Positions 21,360-33,746 of a DNA stretch of 64,000 nt are shown piece by piece. The notes below the pieces were generated by a model. It was not told where the DNA came from and did no database searches. It worked only from the letters and a program-made list of their open reading frames with translations. How positions within the stretch are numbered: the stretch's first letter is position 1; each line of letters starts with the position of its first letter. The DNA lies in assembly GCF_000464535.1 (NCBI RefSeq), contig NW_006916440.1:7597-71596 (forward strand). The letters are read 5' to 3'. This DNA comes from Endocarpon pusillum Z07020 (taxonomy: Eukaryota; Ascomycota; Eurotiomycetes; Verrucariales; Verrucariaceae). The translations under genes and the position numbers were made by a program.

Positions 21360-23129
21360 CTAGTATTGCTGCTCCCACGGACCTTCCGCACCTGAGCTTT
21401 CATAATCATCCTTCCAGGTCTCTTCGATGGACTCCTTGGTTGTCGCCTTGATTCTAGCTAACCAGCGCTCGGACAATCCTTTCGAGAATCTGCGGTACAG
21501 GGTGCGCAGGTGGACAACGTCGACTAGGCAATACTCGATGATCGCTCTGCACTTGTTCTTCTCGGTGAAGCGATCCCACGAGCCGCCCTGATCTGGATTC
21601 CAGAGTTGCTTACCCACGTCCTTGATATGCAACCACTTGTTCTGAACCTCCATTGTCATGTCGATGCTGTAACAGATCGCTTTGAATAGTCCCGTGCGAT
21701 ACCGTGCTGGAGACTCGAAGGAATGCGACATGTCCGCAAGCTTGAAGAGTTGGACATCCAGGATACCGTCAAGTCTGATATCGAATTGATGGTACAAAGC
21801 TTCGGAGTCCTGACGGACGTCATAGATCAACTTCGGTGTCTCCGCTGACTCCAATATCCAGCGCAGGTTCTTTTCTTCATCTGCGCCACACGTGTCGAAG
21901 GCCTCGAGCTGAAGGGTATGGACGTCGACGATGTATGTGTGCTCGGCTTTGTAATCATGGATGATAAGTATATATAGCGGACCGTCGCGGCCAAGCTTCT
22001 TGCCTTCAAGGTCAACAGCAATGTTCGGCTCATCAATTGGTAGCGCTGTCAGAGTGTTGACCATTTCCGCTACTTTCTCTTTGGTGTCCACCACTGTGTA
22101 TGAATTGTGCTGTTTATACTTCAGTCAGAATGTCATTTCCGGAGGCTCAAAGTACACACCGAGAACTCAGCAAGGGCTGCAACTTTCGGCCGAATCTGGT
22201 CTGCGACTGTAGTGATCTCGACGAAAAGAGATTTGGTCTTTATGCATAGACATGATTAGCTCGATTCACAACCAGCATGCAGGAGATCGAGACATACCTC
22301 CTCATTCATTGTGCTGAAAGCATCTGCAGGCAACTTGTTGAACTTTGTTGCAAGCTCGGCTATTTGAACCATGTCCGCACGGAACTCGTCGAGGTGGTAA
22401 TCATCAAGAGGCTGGATGTTCTTTGGGTCTTTCATGTTGAACTCCGATGCTGCATCTGGCATCTCTTCCTTCACAACACATGAGTCTAAGTCCGTAGCTG
22501 TCTCCCAATGTGAGGAAGAGCCAGTGTTCTTGCCGCTTGACTCTCTCAGGCCCTCAGAAGAATCTCCAGCAAACATGTCCCCCCCACGACGTTCGGCTAT
22601 AGCTTCGTCAACCGATTTAGGGACGGCGTGATCTATAAAGCCAGCTTGAGGTCGAGCCTCGTGCAGGCCTTCACCCCAGCCATTCTGGTCATCAGATTCC
22701 CAACCACGGCAATCGTCCTGGCCCTCTGTGTTCTGGCTGGTCTGGCTGGTCTGGCGTCCACTTCGCAGGTCCGCTAGCTCTCTATTGATTTCAGAGACTA
22801 GATGGCGGACATCACGAGCCTCCTGATATGCGTTTCCGGTATCCTGCCGGAGATCTTGAACCTCGTTGGAAATGTTATGGATGTCATCACGAACATCTTG
22901 GACTTGGTTACGAACTTCCTGGATGTCTTTGCGCACGTCTTTCATATTTTCAAGTATCTCTCTAAGTGCACTGAGGATATCTGGGTTGAAAGTCTGGACG
23001 TTTTGGGGCGGCACATCATCGATGTTATCTTTCCGTGGCGTTGAGCCCTGTTGGAAATTCTCAGCAATGAGGCGCCCTCAAGTATGGGGCATACAGTGGG
23101 CTTACACCAAGATCTTGATGATTACTCAT
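21360..23129 (-). CDS. Coiled-coil protein with C-terminal DEDDy 3'-5' exonuclease domain
   Basis: Four exons (23106-23129, 22298-23047, 22160-22237, 21360-22109) give 533 residues; introns of 58, 60 and 50 nt keep frame. The eight-codon first exon (MSNHQDLG) is inferred from the GTAAGC donor and CAG acceptor. Residues about 25-110 form a coiled coil with repeated VRxxIxxVR-type heptads. A long acidic, disordered linker follows. The exonuclease domain has motif I AVDLEG (Asp318, Glu320), motif II YDVRQDSEAL and motif III EYCLVDVVHL near residue 487, the set seen in EXD1/WRN-like DEDDy nucleases. It probably trims RNA or DNA 3' ends, perhaps as an oligomer through the coiled coil; the substrate is unknown. 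Confidence 0.8.
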
Positions 23130-24538
23130 CGTGAATAGCTATCTCTTTTTGCAAGGGTATTAGCTTTGGTGGACGATAGGTTGACAAGCTGTTCAGTTCT
23201 CGGTTCTGAGAATCGATTTCAAAGATGGATTATAGAAATTGTGGAAGCGAACTCGAAGCAGTTTGCCTGAAGGTACCGCATTTTAAAAGATTGAAAGCAC
23301 TGGGATCGACCATGCCAGATTCGCTTGTGCAGGAGGTGTTCTCTCCCAACGGTTAGTGAAGGTGAAAAGAAGGGCCAGATGCTTACACATGGACTGCATA
23401 TGGATATGAAAATACCGCCCAAGCAATGTGTTGACCAGCGAACACTTTCTATGGCATGGAAGAGAGAATTCACCAAGATCAGAAAGGTGGATCAAGAGCA
23501 GCAACTGCGGTAGTATGCTCTTCTAGACGAATGCACAGGAAGCTCAAGGTAGACCCTTTCCACTTTAGGCATATTCTCGCACTGATAAACCTCAGAAGCA
23601 GAGAAGGGCATGCTAGAAGGAGAAAGGAAGTCTCTGGTTATGGTGATACCATTTGTGAAAGCCCATCCTGCAAGTATATGATATGATATACTGAGTGCCA
23701 GCAATCTTAGGAAAGAGAGACAATTCTCAGACCCGTCTGGGCACACATGCCTTCTTGTACTTCAGCAAGCCTGAAGATAATCCCGTTTGTGAAAGAGCGG
23801 GAAAATTGTTGAAAGACAAACAGACAAACATTGATGGCAAATGAAATGGATGGAATCCGGTAGGAGCAAAGAACAGCTGATACGAAATTGTGAATTTGAT
23901 GGCATTCCAGGTGTATGGTCATGGAAATGAGGTAGGCAATCTTCACTCTTTCTGACTTGTTTTGTCGTACAGAAGTTGTCTTCCCGTAACTATCATCCTA
24001 CCTATTCCGCAATCTCCTTCAATTTGGGCATCTCACCAGGGAAAGACGTGTGCTTAAGCATTCTACTTCGTATTGAGCGGAACCGTTCGTGCGCAGTGAG
24101 CAGTGGTCTGGTGGTAGGTCCTGCTCCATTCCATTCCCTTTTCAGACATTGGAGCACCTACTTGGATGGTCTGGCAACCACCACTATGCTTGCACACTGG
24201 GCCAAACTTTAGGCACCTAAAGGACCTTCTGTTGTGCGATTAGGATGAGATCTGCTATGTGAGAAAGACAGTGGAAATGGCATGTTTGGATGACACTAAC
24301 AGATTCATTCCCAGCCAATGGTGGGATGACTAAGCATTTACCTGGAATATTGCTGCTGAAATGGTCATCTCGGACTTGATCCTCCCAGAAAAGCCAGTCC
24401 CGAGAAATTACTCAGGCAGGATATCATTAAGATATGGAGAACAGATGACTAGATACGATCATTTCATTCCGAATAGGTCTTGCTACAAATATCCATACTC
24501 CTACATTCATATACACCAAAGCTGTGTAATAGCGGCAT
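23130..24538. other. Intergenic, 1.4 kb without a recognised gene
   Basis: Upstream of the exonuclease gene and downstream of MRH4, both on the minus strand. Short frames only; no repeats, RNA genes or conserved exons seen. Confidence 0.45.
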
Positions 24539-26488
24539 CTAGATCAAAGCTTGGCCCTTGAACATGGCGTTCTTCACCTCGGCCACCACATCCTTCCGAT
24601 CATGCTTCCCCGTCAGCACGATACCCCTCCCTCTCCTGCCCATCCGTCCCATCCTCCCCAGCCGGTGCACGAAATCAATCGTTGTATGCGGCACATCATA
24701 GAGAATAACATGCCTCACAGCTAGGGTATCAATACCCCTCGATCCCAGATCCGTCGTAACCAGCACCTTTGTATTGGGTAGATGCCTCGTCGGCCTGCTC
24801 GGCGCCGCGTTCGGCGACGACAATGTGGTAATGATGGAATTCTGATCGAAGGGAATGAAATCCCTGAAATTCCTCTTCGACCTATCCGTCGCTGACGGCT
24901 TTTCCTCACCTTCAATTCTCGATGCAGAAGTGAATGCGGAGAGGACCTCCGCTTGGCGCTGCTCGGTCGTGTCGCGTGTCAGTGCTACGGCGTCGATGCC
25001 TTTGGAGGCGAGATATTGCGTCACTTCTACGGCTTTTTCGCGTTCGTTGACGAATACGAGCATACTTTTCACGGTGTGCGTTGATTCTGTGTCGTCGTGG
25101 ACGGCTTTGCCGATGGTCCAGATGACGTCCGCGCATGCTAGGTTGCGATTGCCGCGGTAGGGGTCTTTTTCTATGTCTACCACGCCGAGTTGGACGCGGC
25201 GCGAGATGGAGTGGAGTTTGGGGGTGACGAGGCGTTTGATGGTAGGGAAGCGCTTGTCGAGGAAGGAGTCGAGACTCCGAGGGATGGTGGCTGAGCAGAG
25301 GATCAGCTGCTTCAAGGAGGGGGCGACGCGGTCGATGATGGCGGAAGTTGTGGGCGCGAAGGAGCGGTCAAGGAGGGAGTCGGCTTCGTCGATGACGAGG
25401 TGGGTGACGCGGCTAAGGATGTTGGGGTCTTTTTCTGCGATGCTGGAGATTAGATGCGGGGTCGAGACAATTATGTCGATGCCTTTTGGGTCGTAAAGGC
25501 GGTTGCGGATGCGATTGGGTGTATGGATTGCGGAAATGGGCGCGGAGCGGTATTTGATAGTGTGAGAGAGCAATTTGACGACGCCGCCTACTTGTGTTAC
25601 GAGTTCGGAAGAGGGCAGGAGGATGATGGCTCGAGGACGAGCCATGGTTGAATGGGGCGGGTTTGACAGCTCTGGCGGGTCTAGGGCGAAAATATTCTTC
25701 TTTTGGTTTTCAGCCTTCTCTTTGTCCTCTCCTGCTTTTCTTGCTTCTTCTTCAGCTTTTTCGATGATCTCCTGGCGCTTGATTGCATCAACAACGGGGA
25801 GAAGGTACGCCAGCGTCTTCCCTGAACCGGTTTCGGCTGCGATCAAGAATTGACTATACTGTGGCCTATCACCATCCTTTGTCTTCCTCCTTTCATGCTC
25901 ACCTTTTCTGCTTAGCAAGGCCGGAATGGCTAGCTTTTGTGCAGGAGTAGGAACAACATCGGTCATTCCTTCAAGAGCATGTGTATAGACTGCGTTTTGC
26001 ACATCTGGTAATAGATTAAATTGTTCGAATGAGGTGATGAGTGCCAGCTTCTCCTTGACTGCCATTCTCTGACTATAGGCCAGAGGCGTGAGAGTGGCTT
26101 GCATCTTCAGCGCGTGGAATAGCGGCTTTTCATCCTTGGTCTTCGCTCTCCTCGGGTTCTCCGTACTCTCAGGTGCTCCTCGGGCGCCAACAGCTGGCCT
26201 TGGAACATCTCGAGGCTTGACCATGACTCTACCTCCCAAACGAGCCTCTGTTTGGTTCATACCGGCGAACGGGCTAGGTCGAGCCCTTTCTCGAAATGCT
26301 TCGGATGACCTTGGTAGGCGGGCAACGTCGCGAGAAAGACTCATTCGTGAAGGTTTGCGGCGCTCGCGTTGCATTGTCGCCATTGTGCGACGGGCATGCC
26401 ATATTTGAAGGGATCGAAAGCTCTGCTTGTCAAATGACTCGAAAAAGGCTCTGAATTGGCACCCAAGGCACGCTCCTTCTAGACGCAT
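24539..26488 (-). CDS. mrh4: Mitochondrial DEAD-box RNA helicase MRH4
   Basis: This single-exon protein of 649 residues carries all DEAD-box motifs: Q-type PTPAQKLAIPALL, AAETGSGKT (about 217), LPSSELV, DEAD in VIDEADSLLD (about 366), SAT (about 398), FVNEREKA, TTDLGSRGID and HRLGRMGRMGR. The spacing and the long insert between the P-loop and motif Ia match fungal MRH4, needed for late assembly of the mitochondrial large ribosomal subunit. The first 60 residues are basic (HARRTMATMQRERRKPSRM), fitting a mitochondrial presequence. The start at 26488 is the longest; Met36 is an alternative. It is divergent from BUD4 across 600 bp. Confidence 0.88.
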   Translation of the reverse strand: MRLEGACLGCQFRAFFESFDKQSFRSLQIWHARRTMATMQRERRKPSRMSLSRDVARLPRSSEAFRERARPSPFAGMNQTEARLGGRVMVKPRDVPRPAVGARGAPESTENPRRAKTKDEKPLFHALKMQATLTPLAYSQRMAVKEKLALITSFEQFNLLPDVQNAVYTHALEGMTDVVPTPAQKLAIPALLSRKGEHERRKTKDGDRPQYSQFLIAAETGSGKTLAYLLPVVDAIKRQEIIEKAEEEARKAGEDKEKAENQKKNIFALDPPELSNPPHSTMARPRAIILLPSSELVTQVGGVVKLLSHTIKYRSAPISAIHTPNRIRNRLYDPKGIDIIVSTPHLISSIAEKDPNILSRVTHLVIDEADSLLDRSFAPTTSAIIDRVAPSLKQLILCSATIPRSLDSFLDKRFPTIKRLVTPKLHSISRRVQLGVVDIEKDPYRGNRNLACADVIWTIGKAVHDDTESTHTVKSMLVFVNEREKAVEVTQYLASKGIDAVALTRDTTEQRQAEVLSAFTSASRIEGEEKPSATDRSKRNFRDFIPFDQNSIITTLSSPNAAPSRPTRHLPNTKVLVTTDLGSRGIDTLAVRHVILYDVPHTTIDFVHRLGRMGRMGRRGRGIVLTGKHDRKDVVAEVKNAMFKGQALI

Positions 26489-27087
26489 AGAGGCAACAGA
26501 TAGTTGAATGGTCCTCGGGTTGATTTCCCCAGATACTGATCGCGTGGAGCTGAGAGACGGTCTTGCTATAGCTTCTGGTCACTGTGTACACCTCCCCTAG
26601 ATCCCAAGTATTATTGTCCAAGGTTTATCGGTGGCGGTGGTGGTGGTCCAATATGTGGCCTCTTGGCCATGCAAGATGCGCATCTCTAAACTTTTTCCTG
26701 GAAGAAAATTTAAGGTTTCAGTAGCGCAGAGCTAGGCGGGAAGCTTATGGCTGCCAGGGCAACGACGGGTTAGTGGCTCCTTCTCAGTTTGTTTTGACTG
26801 GCTCTACCTTAATTGTGCCCTAATCCTCCCTGAAGCTCCATCCATAGACAAGTGTTGTGCTTGAAGCCTCATTCTTTTACATCTTGAATTCGAGTCAATC
26901 CACTGTCTGCCTGGTGCGGTGCAGTCGATTAAACATACCATAAGCTGCTGGCGTTCTCGCGCATCAATCACCACTACGCGCATTCCTCAATACTGCATCG
27001 ACCGCCTAGGCATATGGTCTGAGCTTTGACTGTTCAAGATCGCACGTTGTTGCGAAATAGAAGCAAGTCGGCCCTGCAGCCAGAATC
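26489..27087. promoter_or_regulatory. Shared spacer of divergent mrh4 and bud4
   Basis: The 599 bp between the two start codons must contain both promoters and leaders. There is a GGT-rich tract (GGTGGCGGTGGTGGTGG) at about 26628-26645. No further element could be assigned. Confidence 0.5.
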
Positions 27088-30000
27088 ATGGCCGCTCAGT
27101 CGGTGCGTGGTTGACATCAATTATCTTTTGATAGACCTTGTTTACTTCGAATGCTTCGCTAACAGCTGCCACAGGTTCAGCCGCTTCGAATCCAGAAAGG
27201 TACAGGAGTCTCTTCACCATCCAAGATGAATCGCCCGCTCGCAGAGCTGAGCCCGATGGGCATTCGAAGAAATTCACCAAGCTTTCCTCAAAGCAACAAG
27301 GTAAATTATGTCAGGAGAAAGTAACAGCCAAAAAAATAATAACGCAAATAGAACAATACTTTCAGAGGTGATTCATCTCCATTCGAATCACCACCCACTG
27401 GAACAAAATCCGCAAGTTCGCCTAGGTTGTTCTGGCAAGGACGTGATCCAACTTCACCGAACCGAGCAAGCATCGAAAATCGCAGCCCGTATGAGCAGGA
27501 GCAGTCACCAGTGTCTAATAAACGATCCTCCATCGAGAACTTGAAGAAAGCTTCGCGTGTCAAGAACAGCAGCATGTTTGCTCGAGAACAGAAAAATGAA
27601 TATGATCCGGCACAAGTCACTGTTCCCGAGCGCCCACTTGCCACGGGCAGACCGCTGAATGTGCAGACACAAGGCAATGCCTTTGGTGGTCAAGGGTTGG
27701 AGGGTATACGTATGGACAATATCCGACGACAGGCTGAAGAGCAGATCAAACACTCCATGGCCGTGCCAATAGAGAAGATATCTCCACCGATGAGTGTTGC
27801 GCCTCTGTCACCAAGCAAGTATAGTGCCTCACCCGCCAAATCGTCGCTATCCAAGAAGACTGGCTTAAATGCTCGCAGTATGGGCTTCGATCCCGAAAAT
27901 GGTGTCTGGTCAGATGAAGAAGATTCAGTGGCAGAGCGTAAGCTTCCAGAAGGTCGCGTTCTTCAGCGCCATGCGAAGAGCGTTACTTTTACTCAAGCTC
28001 CACCTCAGATCAACGAATACGAAATGACGACACCAGACCCATCATCCGTTGCTTCTGGTTCTCGCGAAGGGAGCTACGAGTCTGTTGAAGACGAAGAAGA
28101 CATTAGCTTCGACCGCGGCTCTTCCCTTGACCGCGAGGACAGTTTTGATGCTTCGCTGGAGGACACTGACAAAACCCCCGTTGTACTGCCGGAAGATTGG
28201 CGCTTCATGAGCCCCGAAATTGCCAGAACCGACCTTGTCAGGGAGGAGGATGACGCATTTGATGGAGAGTATGGCAGTCCCGAGCCGTCTGCCCAGCCGG
28301 GTTCAATGGACAGTCGCCCGCATCAGACCAGTGTCAATTCAGTCGACTCATGTGGTCAAGCACGGCCATTACCTCCTATACCTAACGTCTCGGCCGCGGC
28401 GCCTGGTAGTCCTCTTTCCGGCACTTTAGAACGAATCTCGAGTGGCCAACGTTCCCTTCCCTCACCTCCGCAAGCAGCTGGTATTTCCAAATCCGAGATT
28501 CGGCGCATGAGTAGCAGTGGATTGTCTTTGGAGGATCGCCTGAAGCTAATGCTGCTACAAGACCAGGACAGAGAGAAAACCAAGTCTGAAAACCAGCGAG
28601 AACGAAAGGTTGGGCGTGTTGAGCAGAAAGAGAATAGCCCCGTGCGCGATCATTCACAAGCTGCAGAGTCAGGTGGCCCTTCAGAAATTCCCGAAAGCAC
28701 GAGAAATCATGGTGAAGAGACACACATCTCACGAGAAGCAATCTTGAGGAGACTCTCCAGCCTGCAAGATTTGCAGGAAAACAGGTTCGAGGAGTCAACC
28801 ACATCACTCTCATCCAATTTACCAAGCTACCTTAACGTTGATCCAGACATTCCTATACCATCAACAGAAGATCCAAGCCCAGTTCGCAGTGAAGAAGGTG
28901 TTGAAAATGACATCGTCATCAAAGAGGAACCAGACGAATGTTCCGATATCTATTCTGTCCCAGAGTCATACGATGGACAAGCTCGAGCTGAATCGGATGA
29001 CATGGACACGGAAAGCCAGTACTCTCAAGCAAGCATTCCTTTACACCCAAGTCTGACTCGGGACGATGGACAAGACACACCTCGTGCGCAGAGCCCCGCG
29101 CGAGAGCCGGAGAAGAAGAGATTGGTCGAGAAGGAACCAATGTCCTTGCCATTGCTCGCCGATTTTGGCACGGGTAACAGTTTCGATTTCGGGTTCGAAT
29201 CTTACATGACACCTTCGCCACCAATTGACAGAACAACATATGAAGTAGCCGAAGTACCACATGAACAGCACTCGCAGGATATTAGTCGTCCAATGACCCC
29301 GGTGGAGCAACTGCAATCTCTGCCAATGTCCTGCTTGGGCAATGAAGCCTCAGCAGAGCCTGGGACCCCGGATTCTGTCATCCATCATCCCGTTACCCAA
29401 TCTCCTTCTCCCGAGGTCGTCGAAGATGTAGCAACGGCCAAGGCTGCTGGATCCGAATTGAAGACACGACCCTCTACTACACCTGCGGATGTGTCCATTA
29501 TGGCCGCAACACGAAGAGAGGTAAGTGGACAGGCACCACCACCACAGGCACCTCCACCACAGGAGGTCTCGACTGGATCAACCAGCGAGGCGAAGGAAGA
29601 TACCGCGTCAGAGGTCAACGCCCCAAGGGAGCCGGAGAAACGTATCAGCAGTCTTGTGAAACTGGACATCCCTGGCCGTCGGAGTGATGAGAGTCTTGGA
29701 TTTGGCCTTGAGAAGGAATTTGACCGCGTTGTTCAAGCCCAAAAGGTAGCGTTCGAGCTTTCACTTTCCCGTTTACACCACCCTTTCAATGGACGTTTCC
29801 CTTATTCTGAACTACCCGTTGTAGCAGACGGTTCAACACTGAAAAATGTCTCCCTCCTGAAACCGCAAGGTGCTCGAGCTCTTCCAGGAGATCAGCGAGC
29901 CTGGGGTCATCATTACCCAATGGATGGAAGTCAATTTGCTAACAGAAGCCCTGACCGACAGAGAGGATACCTCATGCGTCAAAACACGAAAGTCGTTGTT

Positions 30001-31925
30001 GCTAGCAACAGGGTTGAGGATGAAGTAAAACCCGCCGAGACTGTAGCGCCTACAGGTGCAGAGCCTACGTCGCGGAAGATCAGCCAGCAAACTTGGGTGA
30101 CAGAGCCATGGAACGGCAAGTCTCGAAGGCGAAGTATTCGCGCTACTGGCGAGACTGGCCCGCGAAAGAAATGCTCAAATGCTTCCGTTCCCCCTCTGCC
30201 TGGTCAAGCCAGCAACGCCCAAGACGCTCTCGGTGCTGTTCATGAGGATGAGCTCGCTGAGGAAGAGCCACAGGACTTTGACGAAAATGCAGAAAGAGGG
30301 CGTCTGTTTGTTAAAGTAGTTGGGGTGAAAGATCTGGAACTGCCTCTCGCAAGAGGTAAGAATGAATTCGGCATTCATCATTGAATTCAAAGGCTAACTT
30401 GGCTCTAGACGAGAAATCTTTCTTTGCACTTACACTTGACAACGGCCTACATTGTGTCACTACTTCCTGGCTTCAGCTGGGCAAGAGTGCACCAATTGGG
30501 CAAGAGTTTGAGCTTGTTGTTCTCCATGAACTCGAGTTCCAGCTTACCCTGCAGATGAAGCTTGAGCAGCCAAAGCCGCAACCAGTACAGTCTCCTGTTA
30601 AGACGCCCCCTTCACCCGTCAAGAAGCAAAGCGCTTTCAGTAGATTCTTCGGCTCGCCCAAAAAGCACAAGGAGATCGAGGTATCGCGTCCGACGTCCCC
30701 CATCAAGCCACAACCCTTATCTGCGTACGAGCTGGTAGAAGGCATTGTGGGCCAGGATGGAAGCTTCGGTCGCGCTTATGTGGCCCTCAGTGAACATGAG
30801 AGGCATGCTTTTGGTCGGCCATACACTGTTGATATTACTTGCTTCAATGAGTGGGCTGTGGAGGAGGTAGCCGTAGGCAGTTCCCGAAGCAAGAAAAGTG
30901 TTACGGCGAAGCATCGGCGTCCGCCATATCAGATTGGTAAGATGGAACTACAGCTACTCTACATCCCAAAGCCGAAAGGTGCCAAGGACGAAGATATGCC
31001 GAAGAGCATGAACAGTGCTGTACGAGAATTGCGCGACGCGGAGACAAGAACATCTCATGTTTTTGAAGGCCACCTGTCACAGCAGGGTGGAGACTGTCCC
31101 GTGAGTCGATCCTCTCTTAGTAACACCTCTTATAGTGTACGTGCTGACTTTGTCTATCAGTACTGGAGACGGAGATTGTTCAAGCTTACCGGCTCGAAGC
31201 TCACAGCCTACCATGAAACCACCCATCAGCCTCGAGCGACCATCAACCTCGCCAAAGCCAGCAAATTGATTGACGATAAGAGTGCACTGACGAAGAAGGA
31301 GACATCCACAAAAGGTGGAGGGCGTCGCAAATCCGCGTTTGCTGAAGAGGAAGAAGGTTACATGTTTGTCGAGGAAGGATTCCGGATACGATTTGCAAAC
31401 GGCGAGGTCATCGACTTCTATGCCGACTCCGCTGCCGAAAAAGGAGAATGGATGAAGGTCTTGTCTGAGGTTGTGGGCAAGCCTGGCTCATCTTCTCAGT
31501 CCAAACCTTGGGTGGAAATGATCCTGAAGCGACAACGATCTGTTATTGCCAAAGAGGGACGGACAGTCAGACCATCTCGCCCCGAACTTACGCCACAAAA
31601 GAGCAGCAGGGACCAAATGCAGGAAGAGCTGGCTCATCGATCAGCAGCTAGACAAAGAGCTATGCTGGCAGAGGAAGAAGCGCGGAAAGCAGCAGCGGCG
31701 TTCTCTCTTAGCAAGCGGAGCAGCATTCCGCTATTATCTTCGAACCCACCACCAGAAAGAGGCCCAAGATACTCGCAAGCGATCCGATCTGGTCACGCTA
31801 GGACAGAGAGCTATCAACCAAGCTCAGGATCTAGGAGTCAACCCGGCAGCCCCCTGAAGGCGAAGTTGAATAAGGAGTCCCGGCATCAGAAGGCAAAGAG
31901 CATGATTGGTATGCAGTGGCATTGA
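27088..31925 (+). CDS. bud4: BUD4, anillin-like septation protein with C-terminal PH domain
   Basis: Five exons (27088-27102, 27175-27320, 27366-30355, 30409-31100, 31161-31925) give 1535 residues in one frame. The tiny first exon (MAAQS) joins to VQPLRIQKG, the conserved start of fungal BUD4. The second intron uses donor GTAACA at 27321, the only choice that keeps the frame into GDSSPFESPPTG. Residues about 60-950 are disordered and Ser/Pro-rich with conserved SRVKNSSMFAREQ. An anillin-like region (GRLFVKVVGVKDLELP onward) and a PH domain (YWRRRLFKLTGSKLTAYHE) follow. The protein recruits septins and axial landmarks to the septum. The last intron is 60 nt, in phase and free of stops, so retention would add 20 residues in front of the PH domain. 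Confidence 0.9.
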
Positions 31926-33746
31926 GTTGATGGTGATATGAGAGCGATGCTGTGATTTACAGTGATGGTGATGGGATTTCCGATGTGGATGTGTGTACAT
32001 ACACGGCGTGGACTCTATCTGGGAGTATCGGCGTGGCTGAAATCTCCTGCATGACGCTCGTGAAAGGTGTGATGGCTGACTGAGTACATGCATTTTCTCC
32101 ATTTGCTATGCAACGCAACACTGTAGCATAACCTCGGTCTTCAGATAATACCAGCCATTATGGTTGGAAATGAAGAAGACCAAAATTCATAGCGCTGATT
32201 TCGTGTCTGACTTCCTTGATCGGTGCCGCGCTCCTCTGCATCGAGAATTCTTGAATTTCACTCTTGTTAGGCAGAGGTCCGTGTCAAGATATCTCAAGGC
32301 TGGATTAATGTGTTTGTATTGACTTATAGATGACTGACAGCAACTCCAGAATAATATCTACTTGATCCTGGAGGACGCTATCCCATCTGTATGTATTGCC
32401 CCAATTACAGCGGTACCTACAAGTCTGTAAAAAAAATTCATAGTTTCAGACGCTCTAACGTACCCAACGGACATGTGCATCGGAAATTTTGTTTGGCGTT
32501 CTGGATCTCAGAGCATGTTTCTGTTACTTGAATGCTGCTGATGCTGTTTGGAGAGATGAATTGACAAAAATAGGTCAAGTAGACATTATATAAACAAAGA
32601 TTGCTTGATTCTGGTTAATCACTCTGTATTAGTTTCGATAAATTATTTGGAATGACGACAATGTAGAGCAGAATCAGCTCAATGCATGAATTGGGGTGTG
32701 TAGCTATCTAGGAAATGTTGAATGTGAAGTTCGGATGGAATGACTCCGCAGGCGCCAAGGTCCCACCAACGAGCTGAAATGTAGCCACTTGAGAGTTTTG
32801 GTAGGCTAGGAGATATCGGCCCTTCGGCCCGGAGGCGTAAAAGTGGGGCGAAAGGGGGTGTGGTGCCTTGTCAGTTGGGTGGATTACAGAACTTCTACGA
32901 CTCTACAAGGCAACTGCTTGTAAGTTGACACTCAATCATCCTTTGCGGTCATATACCTTACTTACTTATATACGATTTGGCATCATTTGGCATCATTTCG
33001 TGTACGCGTTACATGATTGTATGAATTTGTGTCAAGCCTTTGCTTTTTTACCCTGACTGACTCCTGATGTGAAGCATTCTACAGAACTTTTGTAGGTACT
33101 ACTCCAGCGTGCTTGACGTTACTGAACTTGAATAAAGTCATTTTAAGATATTCTCGTCATGATATTTTTGCGATGGCTAATCCAAAAGAGTGCAAAGAAA
33201 AGGCGGAATACTCTTTACACCCTGTAGATTACTTATTCCAAGGGAGAAATTTCTTTGATCTATTACAACAAAATGTGTTACAATTTTGAATGGACAGCCC
33301 TAATTGGGGCATTATCCATCCCTGTTATGCACGGAGGGGATGTGATACCAGAAGTACTTTTCATCTTCGTGCAATTGGCCATGAGGTTTTGTCAAGGGCT
33401 CGGACCACCATGTTCACCCCAATCGGAGATTTGATCAGGGTCCCAGCCTACTCCTTATGCTGCACAGTACTTTTGTGAAGCATGGGTGGCGGCACCCCCT
33501 GTTGGCTCGTTACTGCCTACTACAACAGAGCCAGCCTGATAACTTTTGCAGTTAAATGCTTTATGACTGACGTGGCTCGAAGACCTTGTTCACCATGATA
33601 TTTCAAATCTTGCTGTAGCCATCGACCCGAACTCCTTCCTATAATGGAAAGTTCGTGTTTCTCTTCAGCGTCACGTCTCTGTGTTTTATATCGCTTTTTG
33701 GTTGTCTGCCTTGAAGATCTGAGTATACTTCTTTATCATCCACATT
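31926..33746. other. Intergenic, 1.8 kb without a recognised gene
   Basis: The 3' end of BUD4 and the promoter of the Clr5-domain gene lie here. Composition drifts to AT-rich around 32400-32700 and 33100-33300. No coding, repeat or RNA signature was recognised. Confidence 0.45.
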
